Positions 40,001 to 47,727 of a stretch of DNA of 64,000 nt are shown here, one piece after another. The notes under the pieces were generated by a model. The model was not told where the DNA came from and did not search any database. It saw only the letters and a list, made by a program, of their open reading frames with translations. How positions within the stretch are numbered: position 1 is the stretch's first letter; each line of letters opens with the position of its first letter. Location: positions 1,092,739-1,156,738 of the forward strand of contig JAJVDF010000347.1 in the NCBI GenBank assembly GCA_022410635.1. Reading direction: 5' to 3'. The position numbers and the translations under genes were made by a program. Origin of the DNA: Tretioscincus oriximinensis (taxonomy: Eukaryota > Chordata > Lepidosauria > Squamata > Gymnophthalmidae).

Positions 40001-41757
40001 ACAAGGAAACTATCCAATGGGATGGGTATTGCCACTCTAATATAAAGCAGGAATCATCTAATCAGACAAACACAGCCCTGTAACAGCCTTCTGATATGAC
40101 TTCCAACATGTATATGGAGAGCCAGTCTGGCATTTATCCAAATGCTGTATTTTAAAGTGAAACTCCTAGATGCAAATCGTATATAATGAAAAACCAATGA
40201 AACGAAGTTATAGAGCTGTGATAAATTAAGTTAAAATCCACATTAAAAATTATATGAAACTGACAGAATGAAGATGCTAAAGATACATAAAGAAGTGGTT
40301 TCCCAAGATATAAGTACAAATAAATAAATAATAAAACAAAAAAACCCCTAACTTAGGACGTGTTGATTTCAATATGATACTCCTGTCTGGTATTATCAAT
40401 GATGACTATTAGGTTCTTTTTACTTCATCATGTAATGGCATTTGATTTGGCATGAGGAGCAGGAATAACCCTAAAGTAACTGTTAAACACAACACAAGGA
40501 GCCAAGTTATGTAATCACTTAAGAAAGTCAGTCCTATTTCATAAAATTTCTGTTGTGTTACAACATGTACAAAGTTCATATTTGGAATGGCAAGAACATG
40601 ACATCAGCAACACACTAGTATTCCTTAGTTGTTTCTTTCTACACTTGTAAACTAGGCTGACCAGATGACCTCTTTTTTGGGGTGGGTTGAAAACCTGTTT
40701 TTGGGGTGCCTCCCAGTTTTTTCTGAGGGAAAAATAATTAAAAAACAAAATAAATTTTTAAAAAACCTTTTTTGAAAAAAATTTCCTCAGAAAAAACCGG
40801 GAGGCACACCAAAACCAGGTTTTCAACCCCCCCAAAAAGGGGTCATCTGGTCAGCCTACAGATGACCCCTTTGGTGGGGGTTTGAAAAACCATTTTTGGT
40901 GTGCCTCCTGGGTTTTTTCTGAGGGAAATTTTTTTTGAAAAAAAATCTTTTTTTGAAAAAAGTTTCCTCAGAAAAAACTGGGAGGCACCCTCAAAACAGG
41001 TTTTCAACCCCCGCAAAAGGGGTTATCTAATCAGCCTACTTGTAAACAGACAAAATTGGTGATTATGTTCAATATAATTACACTCAAAGTACTTACTATT
41101 TTTGTAAATAATTTTATGTGGAGGATTGTGAAGCAGTGTGTTTTCAAGACAATTTATTCTCTATAATCTTAAAGAGGAAAGGGGTAACCGCTAGGGAACT
41201 GGGAACTTTAACAGGCTTTGAGGAAGCCTAAGGGCACTGCTTTGCATTTAGAAGCCATGTTGGCAGCTCCTGCCTTAACTTTAAGCAGAAATTTTAATAT
41301 TTCCCTCAATGGATCAAAATCACATAAATTGTAAGTCATATTATCACACAGGATATCTTTTCAAATGCTCATAAATATGGTGCCGATTGAAACTTGGAAA
41401 AAGAGATAAAATATGAATAAGAATTAAATGGTTTGAAGAATCCCAGACACCTTCTAAGAAAAAATTTGATTTAAATCTTTTTAGAATTTTCTCATCAACC
41501 TTACAAATTATTAATATTTAGTATGTATTGTAAGATATATTTTCAAATGAAAACCAAGGTATTTACTACTCTTAAGAAACTGTAAACTGGAAGACAGCTG
41601 AATGGCTAATCTCTTAAGTACCATCTGCACTATAATAATGTTCTGGCAGATTCAGTGAATTACCAAGAGAGAGATCAACTTAAAATCTCTTAAGGTGCTA
41701 TCTGAATGACTGGGCCAGAAAAATCTGTCAATGAGTTCCTATTATTATTATTATTAT

Positions 41758-41806
<49 letters not shown>

Positions 41807-44800
41807 TGTAGTAGTAGTATCATTTTTATTCATATTAGTGAGTGAGAAAACAGTAAATAACAGAAGATATTTAGGTGAACCTTTACAAACTAATACAAGA
41901 AGCTATACTGTACATACACTCCAATCATTTCCTTGAGTCTGAGGTACTGGCTACCTTTAGTGTTTATATTATCTAACAACTTATTTTATTATTTCAGCTA
42001 TTATTCCATGAATAAAACTGTCAACAAAGTTAACTGTTTCCTTCTCTTTTGGACTTGCCAACGTTAAAACCAACTTTTATTAAAAGGTGCTCAGCTAATG
42101 ACTATTTTATAGGACTCTCAAAGAAACAACATAGCGTACTTATTTTATACATTTTTGACCAACATAAAAATAAAATGAAGGGAAAGTAGTAACTATACTT
42201 GTTTCCACAAAACAGATTTTCTTAGAATCGCTGCTGAACTTTGATGCAGAACACCTGGAAGGCACATACGACAATATTTCATAAAAATATTAGGAAAGGG
42301 TAATTTACTTCTGCAGACTAACCTACACAAACCTATCCACGCAGCTACTAAGAGCCAAGCTTCACTTTTTGGCACATTTAGCTTTTTGCCTATAATTCAA
42401 AGTACTTTCCAGGTTGTGATAGGCAAAACAGGAAGACCTTGATCATTTGTGAGTCATTATAAGAATATTTAAAAAACCATTTGTTCAAAATGAACTCTTG
42501 CCTTGTTTTTCTTTCAGATGTGGCAATGAACTACAACTTCTAACATCATGTCTCAAACAAGGACTGCATTTTGTTTTTGTTCAACTGATAACATTCATTC
42601 AAAATTTGTTCTGTTTCTATGGAATGAACTACAGTTCCTCACTTAAGCACTAAGAATCACAGAAGATGAATTGCAATAGACCATTAACTATATTTTATTC
42701 AAAAACTTTCAATATGTGCTTTTCCATTGTTGTTGAACTCAGATATTCTGCCCGCACTGCATGACAAACAATTATTGAAGTTCTGATAAATACATTGAAT
42801 ATTCTATGAGGGGCCCAATGTCTAGTTAATTGCAATGGTTTCAAAATATTTTCTTTAAAAAACAGGCATAATCAATGAAAATATTGGATCTTTACAATTC
42901 CATACAGTTTCTTAGAAACAATACTGCTAAAAAGTTGTGATAGGAGATCTCATAGAGAAGATCTCAGTCCACAGTCCATAATTCCTCAGAGAAATTATAG
43001 CAATTATATAAAATTTGAAATCTAAAGAAATGTTCATCAATCACTGAATGATAAAAGTGTTTCCTTGTAACACCATTGAAGAAAGATTCTTTTTAACTTG
43101 GATCCTTAACATGAACAGGCACAACAGCGACTGCTTAGAGATTTTAAACTAATCTCAGGGCTATCAATCAATAACCAAGAGGAAAAAAATGTCCATGTTC
43201 TACTTCCTTCAAAGACATGTAGTAAATGTTACCCTTTTAAAACAAATTTCATAACTTTGAACTTCATTCAAATCGCCTCTGAACACTGCATTCTATTATG
43301 TGTATATCTAAGGACCTTGAAACTGCACATGAATGTTAACAAATTATCTTGAAATGACAGAAAACAATTATTAGTCATTTCCTTCTTTCTTTTTAACCTG
43401 TAATTATTTCCTACATTGCTATGCCTGAGCTCTGAAAAACTGGAAATTATTTTTCTCTTTCTTTAATAAACGGCATTTTTTAGGAAACAGTGGAATCCCA
43501 ACAAGGAAAATTACTGTAAATATGACATTCCACTGGCATTGAAAGCAAATAAAATTGAAATATGTAATCTACATAAGTTATTAGGGTGAGGATAATATTC
43601 ATCATGAGCTGTATTGGTAGCAAGTGAATACTATGAATAGATCTCCAGCCCAATTAATTCCAAGCCATGTTGTCCTTTACACCTTCTGTTACTTCTCAGG
43701 GGCTCTAAATGTCAAACAGGCAGCAGCCAAAGACACTATCCTCCCTAGAGAGAGGGAAGAATATAGATAGGTATCAGCTCCAAAGCTACTTCCAATTTGC
43801 AAATCTCTGGGAATGACAACAATGATGGGTATATCATCAAAAATATACTAAGCAAGGAAAAAACAGAACAAACATGCAGTAAAAAATTCTTAAGACATTT
43901 TTTTAAAAAAGGAATACGCGCATTCCCATATACACAGAATAACCAACTGAACTAATATAACTTCAAATGCCTTGAATTAAAAGAACACTTAAAAACTGTT
44001 ACTCCTTGGTAACTAGTGATGCAGAAAAAGTGAATTTATAGTACTGGTCTCTGGCTGCAACTGTTCCTTCGGTCAACATCACACACTTAGAAAAGAACAC
44101 AGGCTCGTAAATGTCAGTGCAGAACAGCCACACATGCCATAAATTGATATTATAACTTTTTAATAGCAAAAATAAGTAAAAGAAAATAGTTTCATAGCAC
44201 CGAGGAGACTAGCAAGAAAAAGACTGGTGTATAAGCCTTCATTGACTACTTCCTCAGATGCAATGTTAAAATACATTAATTCTTCCTCTATATTAATATA
44301 ATAAAAGGAAGAAAAACTGAGCAACAAGCACTGACTGGTCTTCTGAAATCACCTCCGGGCCTTGAACTAAGACTAAAAGATGATTAGCAGCTTAAGAATA
44401 ACAGGATGCTATAGGAGATCTTCCGCACCCAACAGCTTCTCCAACTGTTATTAGAATGATTTCTTCTGCTTTTATGCACAAGCAAGCTTCTCTTTATGGC
44501 TTGGATTCAGGATGCACGTATACCTTTTTAGTCAGTAACAGAGAGGAGGAAAAGATTGGCAGCATAAGCTTTTACAGACTATGTATGGCCTTTTCCACAC
44601 TAAGCCTCATTCTGGGATGTTTTGGAATAGGAGTCTGCCATGTCAGGTTTTTCCACAGTCTATGGATGGGTCCCTTAGCCAATTTCATATCAGCAGAAAA
44701 AATATTTCCTGTGGGTGGGGCTGGGCTTGGCTTGACTAAAGAGGCATCTTTCCTCCCAGGGTAAGCTGCAGGGCAGGATGGGAGGTATAGTTTGCAGGGC

Positions 44801-46726
44801 AAGGTGGTCTCCATGCAGCATGTTATTCACAGTTTCCAACAGCCTCACAACAGCTGTTTCGCTTTTTCCACATATTTGGGCTGCTGCTACTACTACTACT
44901 AGCTATGTGAGCTGCAGAACACCCAAACTTTTATAATAAAAGCTTAAAAATGGCATAGAACAGCAGGGGAAAACAAAACAATTAAAANAATAAAATAGGA
45001 AACAGTAATTCTGCAAGGATGTAGAGAAACAGGAAGCTAGAAGTTTGTTATTGTTTACATCTGGAGCCCCATCTATCCGAACATATGGATAATATGATGA
45101 TGATGATTATGTCCTTTTCTCCAAAAGGCCTCACAAAACAAACACATACAATCAATATAACATACAAGACTCTCCCATAAAAAAGTATCTCCCACCCCAG
45201 CTAGTGGATTCACTCTATGGACCTGAAAGGAGTTTAGCCTCCTCTGAAAATGGACAATATTCTCTTGAAGTCTCAGTTCCAACGGAAGGCTGTTCCACAA
45301 CTGTGGGATCAGATCCTGGAAGGCCCATAGCCATGACACTGCTGTAAAGGTGTTGGAAGGGATCCCTAGTCTGAGATATATCCCTGAATAAGGCCTAGGT
45401 GGAGGGGATCTAGCCTTACTTTATCGTGGCCAGCTTGCAAACCCCCACTCTAAGTGTCCCACGCACAACAGTTCTGCAAGATAAGTTCATTTCGACAATA
45501 CTAGATGCGTCTGATGAAGTTTAAGCCTTTTGCTTTTCTTCACTCTGTTTCTAAGGGGGCTTCCAGGTCCCTTGCTAGAAATACGGATTCCAACGAACAG
45601 GGCTACTTCTTTCAATACAACGTCCAGCAAAGGAGCTAGCAGCACTTTGAGACTAACTTGAGAAAAGTGGGTGGCAGAAGCTTTCGTAGACAGGTCTACT
45701 TCTTTAGATGCTGAGGGACTAATGTCAGGGTCAGGTATTTATAGGAAACTGTGTATGGGAGAAGACAAAGCATATGCAACTGTAATGAGGTGATGAATTG
45801 TAGGTTAGAAAGAGGTCTGCTTTTTCTAACCTACAATTCTGCTATTTAGAAGAAGAAGAACTTGGGTCTTATACCCCGCTTTCCTCACCTTTCAAAAGGA
45901 CTCAAAGCAGCTTACAAGGGTATTTTGCCCGAAGGCATCCTTCCATTCTATCTTCCCCACCAGGCAATGGTGGTTCCCATATATTTACTTGCAGTCAGTT
46001 GCAATTTCTTGCAATTCCTGCTTTCGAATAGCTGGGTTGGCTAGAGCTACAGGCTAGTGGAAGGTGCTCACCCCTCCCCACGTCCCACACAGGGGCTTCG
46101 AAACCCCATCTCCCAGGCGAGAGACGGATTCCTAAGCGACTGAGCTATCCGTGCCTGTCTTAGGTCTGCTATTTACCTGTTTTTCTAACCTGCAATTCAT
46201 CACCTCATTACAGTTGCATATGCTTTGTCTTCTCCCATACACATTTTCCTATAAATACCTGACCCTGACATTAGTCCCTCAGCATCTGAAGAAGTAGACC
46301 TGTCTACGAAAGCTTCTGCCACCCACTTTTCTCAAGTTAGTCTCCTTTGCTGGACTTTCTACTAGACTAACACGACTATTTCTCTGAATCTTTCAATACA
46401 AGGCAGAGAAGCGCCCGGTGTGGCAGGAAAAGCAGCCAGAGATGGCGTTATGGGGATGAGCCACGACCCAACAAGCAGGATGTTCTCCATGGTTTGAAAA
46501 AAAGTTTCTTTTGTTTTGTTTTGAAGGAAATAATCAAAGGGACGGCGGGGAAGCTCCTCCTTGCCTGCCCGTGGCATCGTGGCCTACTCCCGCTGGCCTC
46601 CTCCTGGGCTCACCTCATGCTATAGGCGCCGGCGCCCAGTTCTTGCCCGATGCCGGAGAGGCTGGCGTCGAAATCGTGAGCAAGCCCGGACTCGATCACC
46701 TCATCCATCTTCAGCACCCACGCCAT
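19020..46726 (-). CDS. UBP1: UBP1 (LBP-1a/b), complete coding region in 16 exons
   Basis: UBP1 is a CP2/grainyhead-family transcription factor that acts in the nucleus as an oligomer on CNRG-type sites. In mammals it regulates placental and steroidogenic promoters, and it is known as an HIV-1 LTR initiation-site binder. The joined exons give 538 codons plus TGA; human isoform 1 has about 540 residues. Order in the protein: acidic N-terminus (1-40); CP2 DNA-binding fold (about 60-280, with [15 protein letters not shown] and [16 protein letters not shown]); a basic segment (237-273); a 36-residue exon that mammals splice alternatively (274-309); a Ser/Thr/Pro linker; a SAM-like domain (about 354-425, ETQQWLL..FSNFSGADLL); and the C-terminal oligomerisation region (about 462-538, YHAIYLEEM to HIILK). 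All 15 introns have GT-AG ends and matching phases. Intron 1 is 6.7 kb; introns 6 and 10 are only about 101 and 124 bp. No frameshift or stop breaks the frame. Confidence 0.97.
20031..20082 (-). CDS. UBP1: UBP1 exon 15
   Basis: The acceptor is TTTTTCTAG| and the donor AAAAG|GTACAC; 52 nt. It encodes [17 protein letters not shown]. The human block (MVQNFQDESCF) is nearly identical. Confidence 0.95.
20240..20860 (+). mobile_element. L1-type LINE 3' end (ORF2 C-terminus, 3' UTR, A-rich tail)
   Basis: An open frame ending at 20687 encodes an L1-like ORF2 C-terminus ([29 protein letters not shown]). It is followed by a short 3' UTR with three imperfect units of TTATTGTTGTGTATGTAT (20738-20800), AATAAA and a poly-A run. 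It lies in UBP1 intron 14, antisense. The LINE class is inferred from the WK..W-type end and poly-A tail. Confidence 0.7.
21210..22606 (+). mobile_element. Full-length but dead Tc1-like transposon
   Basis: Inverted ends TACACTACTCACAAAAAG and CTTTTGTGAGTAGTATA bound about 1.4 kb, flanked by TA. Broken frames encode a Tc1-type helix-turn-helix ([20 protein letters not shown]), [27 protein letters not shown] (second catalytic Asp region) and, in another frame, a [17 protein letters not shown]-like block before the third acidic residue. Several frameshifts and stops make it inactive. It lies in UBP1 intron 14, antisense to the gene. Confidence 0.92.
23035..23155 (+). repeat. Squamate LINE/SINE tail in UBP1 intron 14
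   Basis: TTAGCCACCCTGAGACCTTC, GGGTACAAGGTGGTATAGAA and a tail of AATTAACTA units; preceded by TTTCAGACACTGTTGTTTTA, shared with the 25.67 kb copy. Confidence 0.7.
23651..23687. repeat. Perfect 17-bp-stem hairpin in UBP1 intron 14
   Basis: ACGGAGGCCAGGCACTT, a TTT spacer, then the exact inverse AAGTGCCTGGCCTCCGT. It is GC-rich in an AT-rich intron. No element family recognised. Confidence 0.85.
24306..24448 (-). CDS. UBP1: UBP1 exon 14, C-terminal oligomerisation region
   Basis: The acceptor is TTGTAG| and the donor GATCAG|GTATAG; 143 nt, ending in phase 0. It encodes [33 protein letters not shown] and [12 protein letters not shown]. These are the most conserved blocks of the CP2-family C-terminal oligomerisation module. 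Confidence 0.97.
24600..24838. repeat. Two tandem units of about 121 bp in UBP1 intron 13
   Basis: CACTGGCAGTGGGCCACTAG..CAGAGGAGACAGGGAGGAGGTG at 24643 recurs as CACTGGCAGCAGGCCACTAG..CAGAGGAGACAGAGAGGAGGTG at 24764. The upstream CTCTGCT and downstream TTCAGCGCA blocks also repeat at the same 121-bp step. Confidence 0.85.
25660..25765 (+). repeat. Squamate LINE/SINE tail in UBP1 intron 13
   Basis: CTCAGACACTGTTGTTTTTT leads to GTTAACCATCACGAGACCTT, GAGTACAGGGCGGTATAGAA and an A-rich end. Confidence 0.7.
26045..26185 (+). repeat. Single-arm copy of the 45.6-46.4 kb repeat
   Basis: It contains GCATCTGAAGAAGTAGATG, GTCTACGAAAG, TGCCACCTACTTTTCT, GTTAGTCTCTAAG and TTTGCTGGACTTTCTA..AGACTAACACGG, matching the right arm at 46280-46389. 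UBP1 intron 13. Confidence 0.8.
26338..26450 (-). CDS. UBP1: UBP1 exon 13
   Basis: The acceptor is TTCTAG| and the donor ATATATG|GTATGT; 113 nt. It encodes [12 protein letters not shown], then a variable Gln/Gly/Ser linker ([19 protein letters not shown]). The linker differs in sequence from human, but its ends align. Confidence 0.95.
27115..27205 (-). CDS. UBP1: UBP1 exon 12, SAM-like domain part 2
   Basis: The acceptor is TTTATAG| and the donor ATCAAG|GTAAAT; 91 nt. It encodes [20 protein letters not shown] and [10 protein letters not shown], the end of the SAM-like fold. Confidence 0.97.
28730..28823 (-). CDS. UBP1: UBP1 exon 11, SAM-like domain part 1
   Basis: The acceptor is CTCCCAG| and the donor TCTCAG|GTACTG; 94 nt. 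It encodes [19 protein letters not shown] and LFSNFS, the first helices of the SAM-like domain of CP2 factors. The preceding intron is only about 124 bp. Confidence 0.96.
28948..29002 (-). CDS. UBP1: UBP1 exon 10 (short)
   Basis: The acceptor is TTTTAG| and the donor GTTGAG|GTGAGT; 55 nt. It encodes [19 protein letters not shown] with the shared Ser codon. [10 protein letters not shown] matches the human linker, so this small exon is real. Confidence 0.93.
29469..29572 (-). CDS. UBP1: UBP1 exon 9
   Basis: The acceptor is ATTCTAG| and the donor GACAG|GTATAG; 104 nt. It encodes [20 protein letters not shown] and [12 protein letters not shown], a Ser/Thr/Pro-rich linker after the DNA-binding domain. 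CSPWPD is conserved with human. Confidence 0.95.
30385..30475 (+). repeat. Squamate LINE/SINE tail in UBP1 intron 8
   Basis: GTTAACTGCCCTGAGACCTT, AGGTATAAGACAGTATAGAA and an (AATA)n tail. Confidence 0.7.
31160..31226 (-). mobile_element. Truncated tRNA-derived SINE head
   Basis: Minus strand reads GGCACAAATAGCTCAGAGGT..AAGAGACCATC..GAAGCCC, a tRNA-like head without a body, directly beside the complete SINE at 31249-31556. Confidence 0.55.
31249..31556 (-). mobile_element. tRNA-derived SINE with (CTT)n tail, copy in UBP1 intron 8
   Basis: Same family as 45849-46164: tRNA-like head at 31556 (GCGCGAATGGCTCAGTCGCT) and (GAA)n at the other end. The body is highly similar to the other two copies, suggesting recent activity. 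A second, older tRNA-like head lies at 31160-31226. Confidence 0.9.
33743..33850 (-). CDS. UBP1: UBP1 exon 8, cassette exon of the long isoform
   Basis: The acceptor is TGTCCAG| and the donor GGCAGT|GTAAGG; exactly 36 codons, phase 0 on both sides, so skipping keeps the frame. It encodes [20 protein letters not shown] and [12 protein letters not shown]. In mammals this exon separates LBP-1b (included) from LBP-1a (skipped). The exon and its splice sites are intact here, so both isoforms are possible. Alternative use is inferred, not seen. Confidence 0.95.
34314..34424 (-). CDS. UBP1: UBP1 exon 7
   Basis: The acceptor is TTTCTAG| and the donor ACTGAG|GTAATA; 37 codons, phase 0. It encodes a lysine/arginine-rich segment ([18 protein letters not shown]) followed by [12 protein letters not shown]. 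The intron before it is only about 101 bp. Confidence 0.96.
34526..34678 (-). CDS. UBP1: UBP1 exon 6
   Basis: The acceptor is TTTTTCAG| and the donor TTTAAG|GTAAAA; exactly 51 codons in phase 0. It encodes [22 protein letters not shown] and [13 protein letters not shown]. This is the C-terminal half of the DNA-binding domain, including the conserved basic KHGGEKG contact region. Confidence 0.97.
35029..35135 (-). CDS. UBP1: UBP1 exon 5
   Basis: The acceptor GTTAAG| has a weak pyrimidine tract; the donor is ATTCAG|GTTTGA; 107 nt, ending in phase 0. It encodes [19 protein letters not shown] and [14 protein letters not shown]. The IKTYPSQ segment differs from the human PRANPTQ-like stretch, while the flanks are conserved. 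Confidence 0.95.
35812..35917 (-). CDS. UBP1: UBP1 exon 4
   Basis: The acceptor is CATTAG| and the donor TTTAG|GTAGGC; 106 nt. It encodes [16 protein letters not shown] and [14 protein letters not shown], the most conserved core of the CP2 domain. Its position and phase match the vertebrate family. Confidence 0.97.
36985..37105 (+). repeat. Squamate LINE/SINE tail in UBP1 intron 3
   Basis: GTTAACCACCCTGAGAAATT, GGGTATAGGGCGGAATAGAA and (AAATAAGT)-like end. Plus orientation, antisense to UBP1. Confidence 0.7.
37383..37459 (-). CDS. UBP1: UBP1 exon 3
   Basis: The acceptor is TTAAAG| and the donor GTGAAG|GTATGT; 77 nt, ending in phase 0. It encodes [19 protein letters not shown] and continues the CP2 DNA-binding domain. 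Confidence 0.96.
39800..39951 (-). CDS. UBP1: UBP1 exon 2
   Basis: The acceptor is TTTCAG| and the donor CAAG|GTTAGC; 152 nt. It encodes [12 protein letters not shown], then the entry into the CP2 fold, [15 protein letters not shown] to TYLNQ. The junction codon with exon 1 reads AG|T (Ser), as in the human protein. Confidence 0.96.
40653..40858. mobile_element. Palindromic foldback element, copy 4 (tandem, left)
   Basis: Left end TAGGCTGACCAGATGACC, right end GGGGTCATCTGGTCAGCCTA, in UBP1 intron 1. It abuts copy 5, and the pair is bounded by a 9-bp direct repeat (cttgtaaac). Confidence 0.85.
40857..41038. mobile_element. Palindromic foldback element, copy 5 (tandem, right)
   Basis: It starts within the end of copy 4 (ACAGATGACCCC) and ends GGGGTTATCTAATCAGCCTA, with two changes in the right arm. 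It is the partner of copy 4; cttgtaaac recurs at 40644-40652 and 41039-41047. Confidence 0.85.
41742..41820. repeat. (ATT)n-(AGT)n microsatellite
   Basis: Seven or more ATT units switch to about nineteen AGT units, with one TTGTAG interruption; UBP1 intron 1. The apparent poly-Leu/Val frame is spurious. Confidence 0.97.
44665..44960. repeat. Unclassified repeat shared with 1015-1290
   Basis: CTCCCAGGGTAAGCTGCAGG, GGTATAGTTTGCAGGGC and GGCTGCTGCTACTACTACTA match the order seen at 1015-1290. UBP1 intron 1. Confidence 0.5.
45180..45420 (-). mobile_element. L2-like LINE tail fragment
   Basis: The minus strand encodes [18 protein letters not shown] and [10 protein letters not shown], resembling the WNSLP.ELR..F segment after the reverse transcriptase of L2/CR1 elements. 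No complete element. Confidence 0.4.
45621..46389. mobile_element. Inverted-arm element split by a SINE, with 12-bp direct repeats
   Basis: The left arm (45621-45848: TCCAGCAAAGGAG, GACTAACTTGAGAAAAGTGG, GTCTACTTCTTTAGATGCTGA) is mirrored in the right arm (46165-46389: CAGCATCTGAAGAAGTAGAC, CCACTTTTCTCAAGTTAGTC, CTTTGCTGGA). The direct repeat ctttcaatacaa flanks the whole (45609-45620 and 46390-46401). A SINE with its own duplication sits between the arms. It lies in UBP1 intron 1. Confidence 0.8.
45849..46164 (-). mobile_element. tRNA-derived SINE with (CTT)n tail, exact 11-bp TSD
   Basis: On the minus strand it opens with a tRNA-like head (GATAGCTCAGTCGCTTAG as box A, GGTTTCGAAGCCC as box B), followed by a body and a GCGGGGTATAAG..TTCTTCTTC tail. 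The target duplication tctgctattta is perfect at 45838-45848 and 46165-46175. It is about 316 bp. Confidence 0.92.
46614..46726 (-). CDS. UBP1: UBP1 exon 1 (start codon)
   Basis: The ATG at 46726-46724 is in a good context (GAAGATGG). The exon encodes [14 protein letters not shown] through GAGAYSM and ends AG|GTGAGC (113 nt, two bases carried over). The N-terminus is nearly identical to human UBP1, which fixes the start. The frame stays open upstream to a TTG, but there is no ATG there, so a longer N-terminus is not supported. Confidence 0.97.
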
Positions 46727-47417
46727 CTTCCCGCCGCGGTCCCCGGAGGGAGGAGAAGGAGGGGAAGAGGGGGGCCGGCAGAAAGGAGGGAAGGAAGACG
46801 CCGCCGCCTCCCCCTCTGCTGGTGCCCGTGGTGGGACCCCCAAGCCCGGCCCGGCTGCCAAGGGAGGGGAAGCCGCCAGCGGAAGTGGGATTTAAAGGAG
46901 AAGGAGAAGGAGAGGAGGGGGCGAAGCGGGTGGGCGCCTCCTCCTCCTTCCTTCAGCCCCGCGGGAGCCCCCTCCTCCCCTGCGGGGTGGGAGACGAGCG
47001 CCTGGCTAACAAGCGGACAAGAACGGCCCTTGGCCGCCACATTCTGCGCTCGCCCCCCCCTTCCCCGCCCCCCCCCCCGGGCTCCTGTGCCGTTGATCGG
47101 CCTCCACCGGCCGCCTGTTTTCCAGCCCCGGCTACGCGTCGTTCCCTGAGGCACTTCGGGCTCCCGGCCGCCGCATCAGGGCCGCCGCCCTCGGCTGCTG
47201 CAGCGCAGGGAGACGCCTTGGCAGTGTCGCAAGAGGAGCCGCCGCCGCGCGCCCCGCCTAGCAAAGCCTCAACGGCTCCTTCCAGGCAGCGGGTGCGGCG
47301 GCAGCAGTAGCAGCAGCAGCAGCGGCTGCCGAGGCTGCTGTTCCGGCGGCGTCCCCGCCTCTTTCCTCATACGCGGCCGTGGCGGCAGCAGCGGTAACAG
47401 GACAGCAGGAGCCTGCG

Positions 47418-47436
47418 CTAACATGGCGGCCAATCC
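47418..47436. promoter_or_regulatory. YY1 motif joined to an inverted CCAAT box
   Basis: The plus strand reads CTAACATGGCGGCCAATCCC. AACATGGCGGC is a close match to the YY1 consensus, and it overlaps GGCCAAT, a CCAAT box that reads ATTGG toward UBP1. The site is about 700 bp before the UBP1 start codon, at the far end of the CpG island. Compound sites like this often mark a transcription start; function here is inferred. Confidence 0.5.
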
Positions 47437-47567
47437 CCCGCCTCCAGCCCGCCTGGTGGGCAGGGCAGAGGGCAGGGCGTCACCCGATTTGCTGCCTGGG
47501 AGAGGGAGGGACGCTGTGTGGCCTATAGGCTTCGTCGTCTGTTTTGACAGGCACAGAGATTAAGGCC

Positions 47568-47727
47568 CTGTCCACATGGAGCCTTATCCTGTCACCTGGG
47601 TTACACCGAATAGGAGCCTGCCAGCCACAGGCTAGTGTAGACTATAGCAGGCCGCAAGGCCTGCCATATTCTACGCTGCCAAGCTCTGTCCCAAGATGTT
47701 ACCCAGAATAAGGCTCTGTGTGGACAC
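47568..47727. mobile_element. MITE beside the UBP1 CpG island
   Basis: The left end CTGTCCACATGGAGCCTTATCCTG and the inverted right end GTCCACACAGAGCCTTATTCTG frame about 160 bp, with CAGCCACAGGCT..GACTATAGC inside. No clear target duplication. A related sequence (CCACACTAAGCCTCATTCTGGG, AATAGGAGTCTGCCA) lies at about 44595-44645. Confidence 0.65.

Larger units (their letters stand above)
46500..47480 (-). promoter_or_regulatory. UBP1: CpG island at the UBP1 5' end
   Basis: This block of about 1 kb is very G+C-rich with many CpG dinucleotides, in a window that is otherwise AT-rich. It spans UBP1 exon 1 and the DNA before it, with GGGGCGG/CCGCCCC-type Sp1-like sites, C-runs near 47055 and CAG/GGC-rich stretches. 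It is best read as the UBP1 promoter and 5' UTR. The transcription start is not visible. Long open frames here on both strands are GC-rich artefacts. Confidence 0.85.

Noticed and set aside
41706..41936. Poly-valine/leucine open frame
   Set aside because: It is the translation of an (ATT)n-(AGT)n microsatellite.
46727..46861. In-frame N-terminal extension of UBP1 by 45 codons
   Set aside because: The upstream codon is TTG, not ATG. The annotated ATG matches the family N-terminus exactly.
46511..47310. Long open frames of 147-249 codons on both strands in the CpG island
   Set aside because: Their residues are low-complexity Pro/Arg/Gly/Ala, as expected where GC content suppresses stop codons. 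UBP1 exon 1 accounts for the real coding there.
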